Below are positions 49,857 through 59,554 of a stretch of DNA of 64,000 nucleotides, in pieces. The notes below the pieces were generated by a model, which was not told where the DNA came from, did no database searches, and saw only the letters and a list, made by a program, of their open reading frames with translations. This DNA is from Anthoceros angustus (lineage: Eukaryota > Streptophyta > Anthocerotopsida > Anthocerotales > Anthocerotaceae). Position numbers and translations under genes: made by a program. How positions within the stretch are numbered: the stretch's first letter is position 1; the number at the start of each line of letters is the position of its first letter. The DNA is taken from NCBI GenBank assembly GCA_010909165.1, contig MU008164.1, positions 992,001-1,056,000 on the forward strand, written 5' to 3'.

Positions 49857-50081
49857 TCACTTGCCAGGCGGAGGAGGTGGACACACAGACGGGAAGCAAC
49901 ATCCTGGACTTCCAGGGAAGCAGCAAGTTGCTCCATATCTGCAGGCGAGAAGCCGCCGCTTGTGGTCGGAGATTCCACCTTCCGACATGCCTTCCATAGC
50001 GCCGGCAACAGCCACAAGCTGCAGGCACACAATCATGAACGTGATAAGGAAGATCCCAACAACTGCTGCGCGCTTCGCCAT
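49857..50081 (-). CDS. Secreted six-cysteine peptide, array copy 4
   Basis: Same signal peptide and pro-segment. The mature end is ACRYGATCCFPGSPGCCFPS then VCPPPPPGK, the most diverged of the four (P to T, N to S, T to S), with all cysteines kept. A SINE-like element is inserted about 100 bp beyond its stop codon, between sequences that are contiguous in copies 2 and 3; it could affect the 3' end of the transcript. Confidence 0.82.
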   Translation of the reverse strand: MAKRAAVVGIFLITFMIVCLQLVAVAGAMEGMSEGGISDHKRRLLACRYGATCCFPGSPGCCFPSVCPPPPPGK

Positions 50082-50639
50082 CGGATCCGGATCGGCAGTC
50101 CAAGAAGCCGGTTTGAAGGTGATCGATCTTCGATTGGCCTGTGGAGAGAATCAAATGCCGTGCGATCATTCAGTCAGTCGTGCTACAGCTTGCAAAAGAT
50201 CATCATCTCACCGTTGCATCCCAGAATGAAAAAACGGTAGCATTGCACTCCTAGTAGCTTGATGTCAAACAACGCAGTGCAAATCAAACAATGTGCTCGA
50301 ACATCGATATCACAGGTGACGGTGACACGACCCACTAACAGCTAATGCCCCCGAAAGCTACCATCCGCAATACCTGAGAGCGTCGGAGTCGTCTCTCTCA
50401 GATTGAACGAGTATGCTCCCGGGGGCCAGGCCTGCTGGGAGAGATCGAGCGATGATCTGTTTCAACCGCAGTGGCTCCGCATGCGATTGTCTAACAGGCA
50501 GGATAAACTTGCAAGTTGCAACGGGCCCGCTGTCCGAAACAGATGCCGATCTCCGTCCACAATGGGACTCGATGCCCGTTGTGTGGGCTGTATTTTCTCT
50601 CGTTAACAGAAACACTGGTGGATACACAGGCTCTCACAC

Positions 50640-51355
50640 GTTCGAGGGAGTAACACAGATGCCCAACTGTTCATGAATAGAATAAAAAACTATTAAAGAA
50701 AAAGAAAGATGCCGAACTAAATTTAGGACAGTTCGGATGGCGCTTCTCGGACATCACTAATCAAACACAACCCTTGTGCTCAAGCTCAAGTGAAGTGACA
50801 TTCATGATGAACTTGAGAAGATTTACCCACATTCCAACATACCTAGTGCCATAGAGGCCTCCGGTTTTGGACATCGTAGATTATTTTTTAGAAAATAAAT
50901 CATTCTTTTTTAATATTATATAATATTATTTATATTTATAGTATATTAAATAGGTAGTATTGTAATGTACCTACTTCTATGATTTTGTTCCGTGCCGCTC
51001 AATAACACTAGTTGCAGCAACTATAGAATTACGTCATAGGCGTACATAATGTAAAGGTCAAGCACCATCAAGAGACAAGAAAGATCCTATCCCAACATCA
51101 ACATGCTATGCAAAATAGCAACGGGGTTGCTCTCTATCATCTTTTTTAGAGAATTTGGAGACTTTATATGGATATTTCAAAGTGCACATTGAAGTCCCGC
51201 AAGTGCACATTCCTCTTTTGTTTTTGGGGTGGATGGGTTTTTCCCATCTCTTTTTTATAATAAAGTCTTCTTTCCCTCCATTGAAGTCCCGCACTAAGAG
51301 TTTACTTCAGCACTCACAACTGGCGGATTCCAACACTAACCTCTAAACTGGCAGA
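50640..51355. other. AT-rich intergenic DNA
   Basis: No gene recognised. Frames at 51106-51294 and 51155-51346 are short and lack motifs. A run near 50880-50960 is almost pure A/T. Confidence 0.5.
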
Positions 51356-51399
51356 CTCCAATACTAACACCTGGTGGCACCGCACATTGCAGGGACAAG

Positions 51400-52270
51400 G
51401 GCATGATTTAGTACTAACAACTAGCCGCCCCGCACATTGTAGAGAGGAGGGCATGATTCACATAAGGCCATGAAGTTGGGGAATGGGTGGCACCCCATCT
51501 AAGTACTGATTAACCGAACTGGCGAGGAGCACCACACACTACAAAGACGAGGGCATGATTTAGCACTAACAACTAGTGGCCTCGCACATTGTGGAGAGGA
51601 GGGCATGATTTACATAAGGCCGTGAAGCTGGGGAATGGGTGGCACCCCATCCGAGTATGATCCATCTACACATGGCCATGGAGCCGGAATGGGTGGCACC
51701 ACACACTACAAAGACGAGGCATGATTTAAAATGGGTGGCACCCCAACCAAGTATTGATCTGTCCTGTACATGGCCATGGAGCGGGGGAATGGGTGGCACC
51801 CCATAAGAGTACTAATGCATCCTAAATTTGGCCATGGAGTTAGGTAATGGATGGCACCTGGAGTTGGATAATGGGTGGCACCCCATCCGAGTACTAATCC
51901 ATTCTACACATGACCATGGAGCTGAGGAATGGGTAGCACCCCATCTGAGTACTGATCCGTCCTACACATGGTCATGGAGTTGGGTAATGGGTGGCACCCC
52001 ATCTAAGTACTGATCCATCCTACACATGGTCATGGATAATGGGTGGCACCCCAATCTGAGTACTGATCCATCCTACACATGGCCATGGAGCCGGGGAATG
52101 GGTGGCACCCCATCCGAGTACTATTCCGTCCTACACATGGCCATGGAGTTGGGTAATGGGTGGCACACCATCTGAGTATTGATCCGTCCTAACAACTGGC
52201 AACGCCACAGTGCACGCTGCAGAGGCGAGGGCATGATTTACACACCATCCGAGTATGATCCATCCCAAGG
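51400..52270. repeat. Degenerate ~60-bp minisatellite with 5S-like motif
   Basis: About eleven imperfect units repeat GGGTGGCACCCCATCTGAGT, then ACTGATCCATCCTACACATG and GCCATGGAG-TGGG-AAT. On the minus strand the core reads GATCAGTACTCGGATGGGGTG, which resembles the conserved 3' part of plant 5S rRNA (AGTAGTACTAGGATGGGTGACC). The same motif occurs in the SINE-like elements at 14.7 and 49.6 kb. The repeats have no reading frame of note. An origin by amplification of part of the SINE is plausible. Confidence 0.75.
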
Positions 52271-52329
52271 ACACTCGATTGTGGAGTTCCAATGAACCCA
52301 AATCTGGATGGCACTCCTTCAAGTGAGGA

Positions 52330-53090
52330 CCTCTCTATCACCCTTGGCTATCTTCTACTTTCAAAGGGAGAGCATCAAACAGTAACAAGTTGGTGTAGGT
52401 CTTGCAGCTGAAGCCTTGGTTGCAAGCGTTTGTCGGATCGAAGAGTGCAATTGATGTGCACGCATGAGGTGGTGTTGATACTTTTCGTTTTAAGATTTTG
52501 AGTTTTCAACGTGTGAAATCAATTTTAAAAAATATTAATCATTCGTAAAAATAATTTGAATTTTCAACGTGTGAAATAAAGTTTAAAAAATATTAATCAT
52601 TCATAAAAATAACTACTTTCTATCAAAAATCAAAAACCTCTACGGTAATAAAATCAATAATTGTAGTCAAATTATATTCATATCTCATTATCCCTTTAGG
52701 TGATTACATTACATCACATGTATAATCACGCTTCAAAAATGGAAGTAAAATGTATTGAATTTGTCTTATGTTTCATGTAATGTATTATACCTTTTAATTT
52801 ATGTAAGATATATTTGACCATATTAGCTTAAACCTTGTAGAAGTTCGACTGAAAAGACCCGTCTATTCCCAAAAGTACTTTTTCCTTACGGAATGGATGT
52901 GGGAAGATTCACGAGACAAAGTAATAACATGAGCAGAAGATAGTGGTATAGAATAAAAATGTGACCTCGAATGGAAGATTGCATTAGATAAAGAGAAGAG
53001 TTTTTTTCAGGAAAATAATATAAATAAATCTCAATCATTTCAATATTCACATGCTTATATTTATACATTATAGATTATATTTAAAATATG
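52330..53090. other. AT-rich intergenic DNA
   Basis: Two near copies of TTTTCAACGTGTGAAAT-A-TTTAAAAAATATTAATCATTC lie at about 52502-52550 and 52561-52610. Otherwise I see no feature. It is the 3' flank of the DUF26 gene. Confidence 0.45.
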
Positions 53091-53948
53091 TTACTGATAT
53101 ACAGGATTTGGTGCATAATGGAATGAGCACCCTATTACTGCAATTACAGTCTCTGCTGGTCTAACACAATCTCCTCTGGTTGGTATCTCAATGTAATTTC
53201 TTACCAAGTTCATCAGACAACGTTGACATGCAAAACTCTCCATCATGTCAGGTTCTCTATATGTGCATGTAGCTGCGTAATAGAGACTAGCAATATTATT
53301 ATAAGGACTAGCATTCGGCCCTGCAACTGATCCCAATCCTGATGCAGCCCAAGTTTTAGAAAAAGTTGGAGGATAACTGTCCATGGCCTTGCTGACAAGT
53401 GCCCGAATTGTTGAATCCCATGTTTGATCAAGTTGAGGGGTATAACATAGCTGCATAACATATGTACCTATTGGCGGGGAGCCCTGAGGCGGTTGTCGTG
53501 GATCTCTATCATATGGTGATCTATCATATGGAGGTCGATCATATGGGGGCCTATCATATGGGGGCCTATCATATGGCGGTCTATCATATGGCGGCCTATC
53601 ATATGGTTGTCTTCTAGTCCCTTCTGGAGGTACGTCCAAGTCTTGAGGAGGTGTACCTCTTGGTATTGGCCTTGGAGTGTTGTATGGGTCTGGAGGAGTG
53701 TTGTATGGTACCTGGAATCCTCCTGGTGGTGGAATATCATAAGGTGAGATAGGAGGCGGGTTATATGGCGTTGGTGGTGAGGTCTGGTAAGGGGAGACTG
53801 GAGGCGTATCATATGGAGACATTGGTGGCGTATCACTCGTTATTGGTATGTCAAGTGGCGGTCCCTCAGTTGCTTGAGCTTTTACTGACATAATGAAATA
53901 AGCATTTGATACCAACAAGATTGCACAAAGATACATTTTACACTCCAT
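53091..53948 (-). CDS. Secreted proline-rich protein with DUF26 (Gnk2-like) domain
   Basis: A single frame of 285 residues from the Met at 53948 (an in-frame Met at 53993 adds 15). Residues 1-26 form a signal peptide, MECKMYLCAILLVSNAYFIM then SVKAQA. Residues about 27-155 are Pro/Tyr-rich and extensin-like, with SPYDTPPVSPYQTSPP-type repeats and about six tandem RPPYD units. The C-terminal domain has LDQTWDSTIRALVSKAMDSY, CTYREPDMMESFACQRCLMN, GDCVRPAETVIAVIGCSFHY. This is the C..CxxC..C..C spacing and aromatic end of DUF26. DUF26 proteins are apoplastic lectin-like or antifungal proteins and kinase ectodomains; there is no membrane segment or kinase here. The Tyr-Pro repeats suggest cross-linking into the wall. 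Confidence 0.82.
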   Translation of the reverse strand: MECKMYLCAILLVSNAYFIMSVKAQATEGPPLDIPITSDTPPMSPYDTPPVSPYQTSPPTPYNPPPISPYDIPPPGGFQVPYNTPPDPYNTPRPIPRGTPPQDLDVPPEGTRRQPYDRPPYDRPPYDRPPYDRPPYDRPPYDRSPYDRDPRQPPQGSPPIGTYVMQLCYTPQLDQTWDSTIRALVSKAMDSYPPTFSKTWAASGLGSVAGPNASPYNNIASLYYAATCTYREPDMMESFACQRCLMNLVRNYIEIPTRGDCVRPAETVIAVIGCSFHYAPNPVYQ

Positions 53949-54652
53949 ACCTTCTATAAGACTTGGAAATAAAAATTCTTTGAACAAAATCAATAAAATG
54001 AAATGAGAAGCAATGAAACTACAATGTATGTCTTCCTCACAAAATAACGTGGATCAGTTTCACAAATACAATATGGGTGACACTTGCCTACAAAAAGATA
54101 CCACAAAGACTTGAAGGAATAATATTTACATGTGAATCAAGAAAAGAGCACAAAGACTTAGAGGAATAAAGACTTCGAATATTAACAAAGGTGGTTCAAC
54201 AAACTTGGACATCACTCACGCGAAAGGATATTGGACGTAAGAGGTTTTATATCAAAATAAGACAGATAAGTAAAATTATCAGAGAGGAAAACCGAACCAC
54301 CTATACAAATACAGAGTGTATTGTGCAACGGTGGTCGAAAGTAAAGGAAAGCGAAACGTTACGCAGGCAAGGTTGCCCTAAATTGGCGTGAACGCAGGGC
54401 CATATACATTTCAGTGCGTGAACCGTGCTCGTCTGCCACCTCCCTGGGATAGGGAACTTACGAAAGTCACAATCAGGAATCAGGGTGATACGAAATCGGG
54501 GACCGGAGGCTGCTGGCAGCCGAGGTGTTCAGGTATCTCATTCCACTTTTTCATTGCAGGCACCTGGATCGCCGCAATGCATACCAACTACTACTATACT
54601 AGTCTGATCTTTCAGAGATGTTTGGACTCTATCTACCAGAAGATGAATCACC
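53949..54652. other. Intergenic region
   Basis: It includes the promoter side of the DUF26 gene and the 3' flank of the DYW-type gene. Frames at 54191-54391 and 54388-54690 have no motif. Confidence 0.4.
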
Positions 54653-57252
54653 TTACCAATAGTCATTACAGGAACACTTGCCGTCCTTGAAGTGATGAAA
54701 CCTGTTGTTATCCCTAGCTATGATTTCCCTCCCTGTGAGCTTCGTGACAGCCTTGGTCCAGTCATGGCAGTCTATACACACCCGCAGATTCTTGAAAACC
54801 CGAATGGGAGCTGGGGCGGGGATGTTCAGCAGACCGAAAGCAATGGCCAGTTTCTCACTATGGTACTCTGCGTTGTCCTCTAAGTTGCCTTCCCCTCCCT
54901 CCTGTTCAATGACACGCCGGCTGTGGCGAGGATACTTCCTAATGGGACCCTTCTGTGACCCTGGTGGTGGCCTCGGTGGAGGAGGGATGTAATCTGGTTC
55001 TATCCGGCCATCTGGATTGAGTTTCTTCTTCTCCCTGATTTCCTTCAAAATCTCATCGATGACTTTGTTCACGGGTTCCATCTCCTTCAAGCTGATCTCC
55101 TTTTGCGTGAGCTTCTTTGAACCCGTCAGTGAGCCCTCAATGACATCATCCAAAATGGCACCAGACGAAGCTGCAGATGAGGCAGAGGACTTCAACTTGA
55201 TTGGAGCCTTCAAAATCTCCAGGTGTCTCTGCATTTCAGGAGAGAGCTCCTTCTTCGGTTTTGCAGATGCTCCATTCTCCGGTGTCGGGTCAGAATCTGA
55301 TGCATTGCTTGCTGCGGCCTCAACTTTCTCAGCTGGAGGAGATGCCAGACGGGTCTCCAGTGGTTTAGCTGCACTCAAAGGGGATGCCAATGTTGTAGCT
55401 GCACTTGACGGGGATGCCAATGGTGTAGCTGCACTTGAAGGGGATGCCAATGGAGTAGCTGCATTTAGCGGGGACGCCCATGGTGTAGCAGGTGTCACTG
55501 GAGAGGACACAGCTGAAGGGGGTGCCGGGGGAGTAGCAGGTTTAGCAGGAGAGGGTATCCCAGCTAATATCTGCCTTGCTCTCTCTTCTCTAGCTGCTTG
55601 TTCCTCCGGAGAAACAGCAGTTTGCCCAGGTCTGCCTACTGTAGGCTGCACTCTATCTTGATAACCACTCATGGGACCCGGTCTTGCTCCTTGAGGCACT
55701 GTCGGTTGTGCCCATGCCTCATTTTTACCGGCAGAATCCAATACTGTAGGCTGCACTATGTCTTGATAACCACTGATAGGACCTGGCCTTGCTGCTTGAG
55801 TCACTGTGGGTTGCGCCCATGCCTCACTTTGACCAGCAGAATCCAATACACTCGACGGCTTTGAAGGATTGACGCTCACATCCGACTTAATATTCTCCTG
55901 CTTCACAGCTTCATCGACAGAAAGCTTGGACCCTGTTCCAACACTAGTTCCCAGGGGTGCAGCAGGCTGCACAACTCTGCTCTTACCGAATTCGCCTGCA
56001 AGAATCTGTCTCGCCAACTCGTCTCTTCTTGCCTGTTCCTCTGGAGATACGGCAGGCCTTCCTCTTCCACCTAACGACACAGTAGGTTGGACTCTCTCTC
56101 TGTAACCACCAATAGGTCTAGCCAGAATCTCCCGTGCTCGTGCATCACGAGCCTCCTGTGTATCATTCGGGTCTGCAGGACCTACTGATGACCTGCTCTC
56201 CTGACTCTGCACCCCCGGGCTGTTACCCCACTGGGAACCGTTTACAGCTTCACCTGCATTCCCCACTCCACCACCTTGTGAGAATCCCTGGTTAGGCGAC
56301 CTGAATCCTGGATTCCCGTAGCCCCCCTGGTTTCCATACCCTCCCTGGTTCCCATACCCCCCCTGGTTCCCATACCCTCCCTGGCTCCCATACCCTCCCT
56401 GGCTCCCATACCCTCCCTGGCTACCATACCTCCTGGTTCCCATACCCCCCCTGGTTCCCATACCCTCCCTGGCTCCCATACCCTCCCTGGCTCCCATACC
56501 CTCCCTGGCTACCATACCCTCCCTGGTTCCCATACCCCCCCTGATTCCCATATCCCCTAGGAGGCGGCCTGCTTGGTGGCGGTAACTGAGCAAGCTCCCC
56601 TTTCACCCAAGTAGGAGTAGTTGAGCTCTCAACCCACAACTGTTCTCTCGTCCCTTTCTTCACAAAGTCAGGGTCACTAGGATACCTCTGTACACATCAA
56701 CAAACACCAACAACCATAAGCAACCGCAAACCTTTAATCCACCTCAACAAGTACAAAATGCCAGTGCAAAGCAGACAGCAAGCTAACGCTTGGCTCACCT
56801 TCCTAGACCTATCATCCCACCACTGCGACGGATTCGAGAAGTACAAGCGCCAGAGCTTCTCCGCATTTTCCTTCTCATCTGCAGGCCACAAAAAACGTTG
56901 CAGCACAGAACACCCCGGGAATAACCCAATCGCATTCACTCCCCCTTCACCACAACCACGTACCCTCTATGGAGTTCCCGAAGGGCGAAGACGCAGGGCT
57001 CGGAATCGACTGGGTCCCAAATCCGTCCACCCCTGGAGCCCCGCCATCGACATCCAGCTCCGCCCTGGCCAGGGCAGTCCGGGAAGCAGGTCGAGAAACC
57101 CCGTACCGCAGCCGCACCCCGCTTCTGAGCCTCAACCCCTCAGCTTGGCGCAGGCGCAGGCTGCGGCGCCTGGTTCCAGCTGATGGCGGGCACAAACTCA
57201 CAGCCTTACACACAACTGCCCCGGCACTGCACACTGTGCCAGCTCCCGCCAT
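54653..57252 (-). CDS. PDF-motif protein with DYW cytidine-deaminase-type C-terminus, no PPR repeats
   Basis: Exons 57252-56964, 56878-56799 and 56687-54653; about 801 residues once a net 2-base loss near 56430 is allowed for. Domains in order: transit-like N-terminus ([20 protein letters not shown]); PDF motif [19 protein letters not shown] and [19 protein letters not shown]; about 20 [12 protein letters not shown] repeats; modules of [11 protein letters not shown] and [18 protein letters not shown]; a Pro/Ala/Ser stretch; then a DYW-type end with [13 protein letters not shown] (HxE), [13 protein letters not shown] (CxxC) and [14 protein letters not shown]. The zinc ligands and catalytic Glu of C-to-U editing deaminases are present, but I see no PPR, E or PG-box motif. 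It probably acts in organelle RNA editing in trans with PPR partners. It is a paralogue of 43517-44547. Confidence 0.85.
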
Positions 57253-57540
57253 CTCCTGAGCCCAGACCCTTTGCACTTCCTTCACGCGCCAGCAGCAGGA
57301 CACGGGAACAAAAACCTCACAATCTAGCCGACAGGACACACACAAGGGTTGCATTCACACAGGGAAATGCAGCACGTTACCATGAATCTCTCGAGTCCGC
57401 AGCTTCTCTAGCCTAGGCTACAGCGCCCACATCCCGGATCAGGCCCAGATGCAGCTCCCGGCTGCTTCGATCCCTTACGCCTTCGTGAGCTTCGGTGACG
57501 GCGGGACGAAAGGTTTAAGGTAGAGAGAAGCTAAAACCCT
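57253..57540. promoter_or_regulatory. Upstream region of the DYW-type gene
   Basis: GC-rich sequence immediately 5' of the DYW-type gene on the minus strand, expected to hold its promoter and leader. No specific element can be named. Confidence 0.35.
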
Positions 57541-57544
57541 ACCC

Positions 57545-57910
57545 TTGGCAAAAATATCTCCAATGAGGAAGCCTCTAGTCGTTCGGCTCCATCTCATCAC
57601 TCCTCTGGACATGCATGCCAAATGTGGGGGCTACAAGGTGAATGCGGAGTCTTGGACATTGTACCTAGTGTTGAGGAAAAGTGTGCTGACGTTCAATGCG
57701 ATGATTCCAGGCTACGTGCGGCATTGACGTCTTCAAGAGGCTTTTGAAGTGTGCTGAAGCTTGTGGAAGCTTATTAGCATCATCCAGGAGGGTAGGCAGG
57801 TGCAAGCTTACCGAACATTAGAGTCAGATATGTTTGTGGGTAGTGCATTGGTGGACAAATCTGCTAAATGTGGGGGCGTTTCTCCTGTATCCCTCCGTGG
57901 TCCAGGTTGG
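57545..57910 (+). pseudogene. PPR gene fragments
   Basis: Short frames carry PPR-like pieces: LDMHAKCGG, LRKSVLTFNAMIPGYVRH, SLISIIQEGRQVQAYRTLES and DMFVGSALVDKSAKCGG. They follow one another with frame changes and no start or end. This is a small relic of a PLS-type PPR gene next to the DYW-type gene. Confidence 0.7.
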
Positions 57911-58112
57911 AGTACCCTTGGCCCTCGGCCTGCTGCCCTCTATATCGAGCTTGTATGTCCATGTGACGATTCTCATATTTACGTCCAGCAGCCAATTTGC
58001 AGATTGTCCACATGCAGACCCCAATCTTGATATGAAATCCTACCAGGAAGTCCAAGGCACGATTCGAAACAATGGTGCCCAACAGGCGTTGCTGTGATTA
58101 CCAGTGGAATAG

Positions 58113-58466
58113 TCATGCATTTGCTGTGATTGTTGGATGCCCAGACTGCCATGATGTACGTGCTGAGGCCTCTGCTGCGAGAGCTTGGCTGTCCCCAGGC
58201 TGAGGAGTGGGTCCGAAGATGGAAGAATTATGTGTAGAAAGGGCGCTTGAGGACCTCTCGCTTGAAACTGATGCAGATGAATTGTGAGTTGCCGGGCATG
58301 TGACCTTGTCAGCTGCTGCTGTAGCCTTAGAAACAACTGTCCCTGTAGGTTTTGAAGGTGGTGGAAGGGGAGCCTGAACCATAGTCGGGACTCCGGCAGT
58401 CCAGCTGAACTCGGGACTCTGCAGGTATTCTTTTACTTGGCTCCTGACCACGAAACCGCAAGGCAA
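58113..58466 (-). CDS. Hypothetical Ser/Thr/Pro-rich frame
   Basis: A 117-residue minus frame with VKEYLQSPEFSWTAGVPTMV and a Ser/Thr/Ala-rich remainder. No domain is recognised. Surrounded by repeats and retrotransposon relics, it may be chance or a transposon remnant. Confidence 0.2.
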   Translation of the reverse strand: MPCGFVVRSQVKEYLQSPEFSWTAGVPTMVQAPLPPPSKPTGTVVSKATAAADKVTCPATHNSSASVSSERSSSALSTHNSSIFGPTPQPGDSQALAAEASARTSWQSGHPTITANA

Positions 58467-58605
58467 AGGTTGCAGGCTCCAAAGAAGCTAAGAAATTTTG
58501 AGTCAGTTAACACACGGACACCAACACAACAACACTCAGGATGGGAAACTGTGTGAGCAGAAGGGCAAACCGAGACCGGCCATTCTCGTACTTCTACTGC
58601 CAAGC

Positions 58606-58781
58606 CTTTGAACAGTGGTCTTTTATTCTGGCTACCACCATCATCCATGTCTGGGGGATGTTACCTTTGAACAGTGGTCTTCTATCCCGGCTACCACCAT
58701 CATCCATGTCTGGGGGATGTTACCTTTGAACAGTGGTCTTCTATCCCGGCTACCACCATCATCCATGTCTGGGGGATGTTG
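58606..58781. repeat. 60-bp tandem repeat, three units
   Basis: TTTGAACAGTGGTCTTCTAT followed by CCCGGCTACCACCATCATCC and ATGTCTGGGGGATGTTACC repeats at 58606, 58665 and 58725. Units 2 and 3 are essentially identical; unit 1 has TTTATTCTGG for TCTATCCCGG. Lies in otherwise non-coding DNA. Confidence 0.92.
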
Positions 58782-59550
58782 TAACGGTAACAAACAGGCT
58801 TCCATTATATGTCCGTACATTTTTATTAAGGATTGCTTATTAGCGTGGCATAAAAAGAGTAGCCAGGAATTTGCCAGCAATATGGTCTGCCACGTTTGTT
58901 GTTTATTATGTTTGTATGTACAAAATACAATAGCTTCCATAATATTGCGCATTGGACACTATGCTTTTTTTCACTGCAGGGCCCTTGTTATACCATATTG
59001 TTACATAAACTTATATATTTAAAATATTCTATCATAATAAAAATTTATTTTTATTTCCATAATATCATCTAACGCGTTTGACAAGAGTCAATAGGTTGTC
59101 TATGGAATACCATGGAATACCGAAGTCGTCACGGGCAGGTTGTGTGTCAAAGGTTTTTTCATGTTGAGGCATGTTCAACATTCCTTCATCATATATGGGC
59201 CACATCATCGCACGACAGGCCGTAGGCGGCAGAAATCTTCTTGTCTCGCAACTTGCACTGTGTTGTTCGGCTATCGTCATCTAGTTTTATTCCTGCCATT
59301 TGGTGTTTTTGTGATACACACATACACATATTTAGGGTTCACCTGGACCACACATGGACAAATGTATATGTCAGACATGTCTCGCCCCCGCACGAAGGCC
59401 CCGAATGTGCGCATGTTACACGTTCAAGAGTGTGTTTTCCTCTCACCTTCGTGCGACCGGATGTTCGCATGGTACATGTTCAAGAGTGTGTTTTCCCCAC
59501 CGTGCATTTGGCTTGCGTGCCAAACAAGCTGACCAACCAAGATAATGCCT
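58782..59550. other. Non-coding interval with short repeat
   Basis: AT-rich to 59080, then a region with two close copies of a TACACGTTCAAGAGTGTGTTTTCC-like motif at about 59415-59495. No gene recognised. Confidence 0.4.
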
Positions 59551-59554
59551 AAGG

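Larger units (their letters stand above)
45150..50635. repeat. Four-unit tandem array, 1.36-kb unit
   Basis: Equivalent points recur at 45593, 46951, 48307 and 49857, giving spacings of 1358, 1356 and 1550 bp. The extra length in the last interval is the 189-bp insertion at 49568-49756. Units 2 and 3 are almost identical over their whole length. Unit 1 is diverged at its left end (45150-45545), and unit 4 is diverged to the right of about 50320. Each unit has one minus-strand gene for a secreted cysteine-rich peptide, so the array is a tandem gene family. Unequal crossing-over or gene conversion explains the homogeneity of units 2 and 3. Confidence 0.93.

Noticed and set aside
45593-50081. 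Resemblance of the CC-CC peptides to animal venom cysteine frameworks
   Set aside because: Spacing and context are those of a plant secreted peptide; short cysteine patterns converge easily and no homology is claimed.
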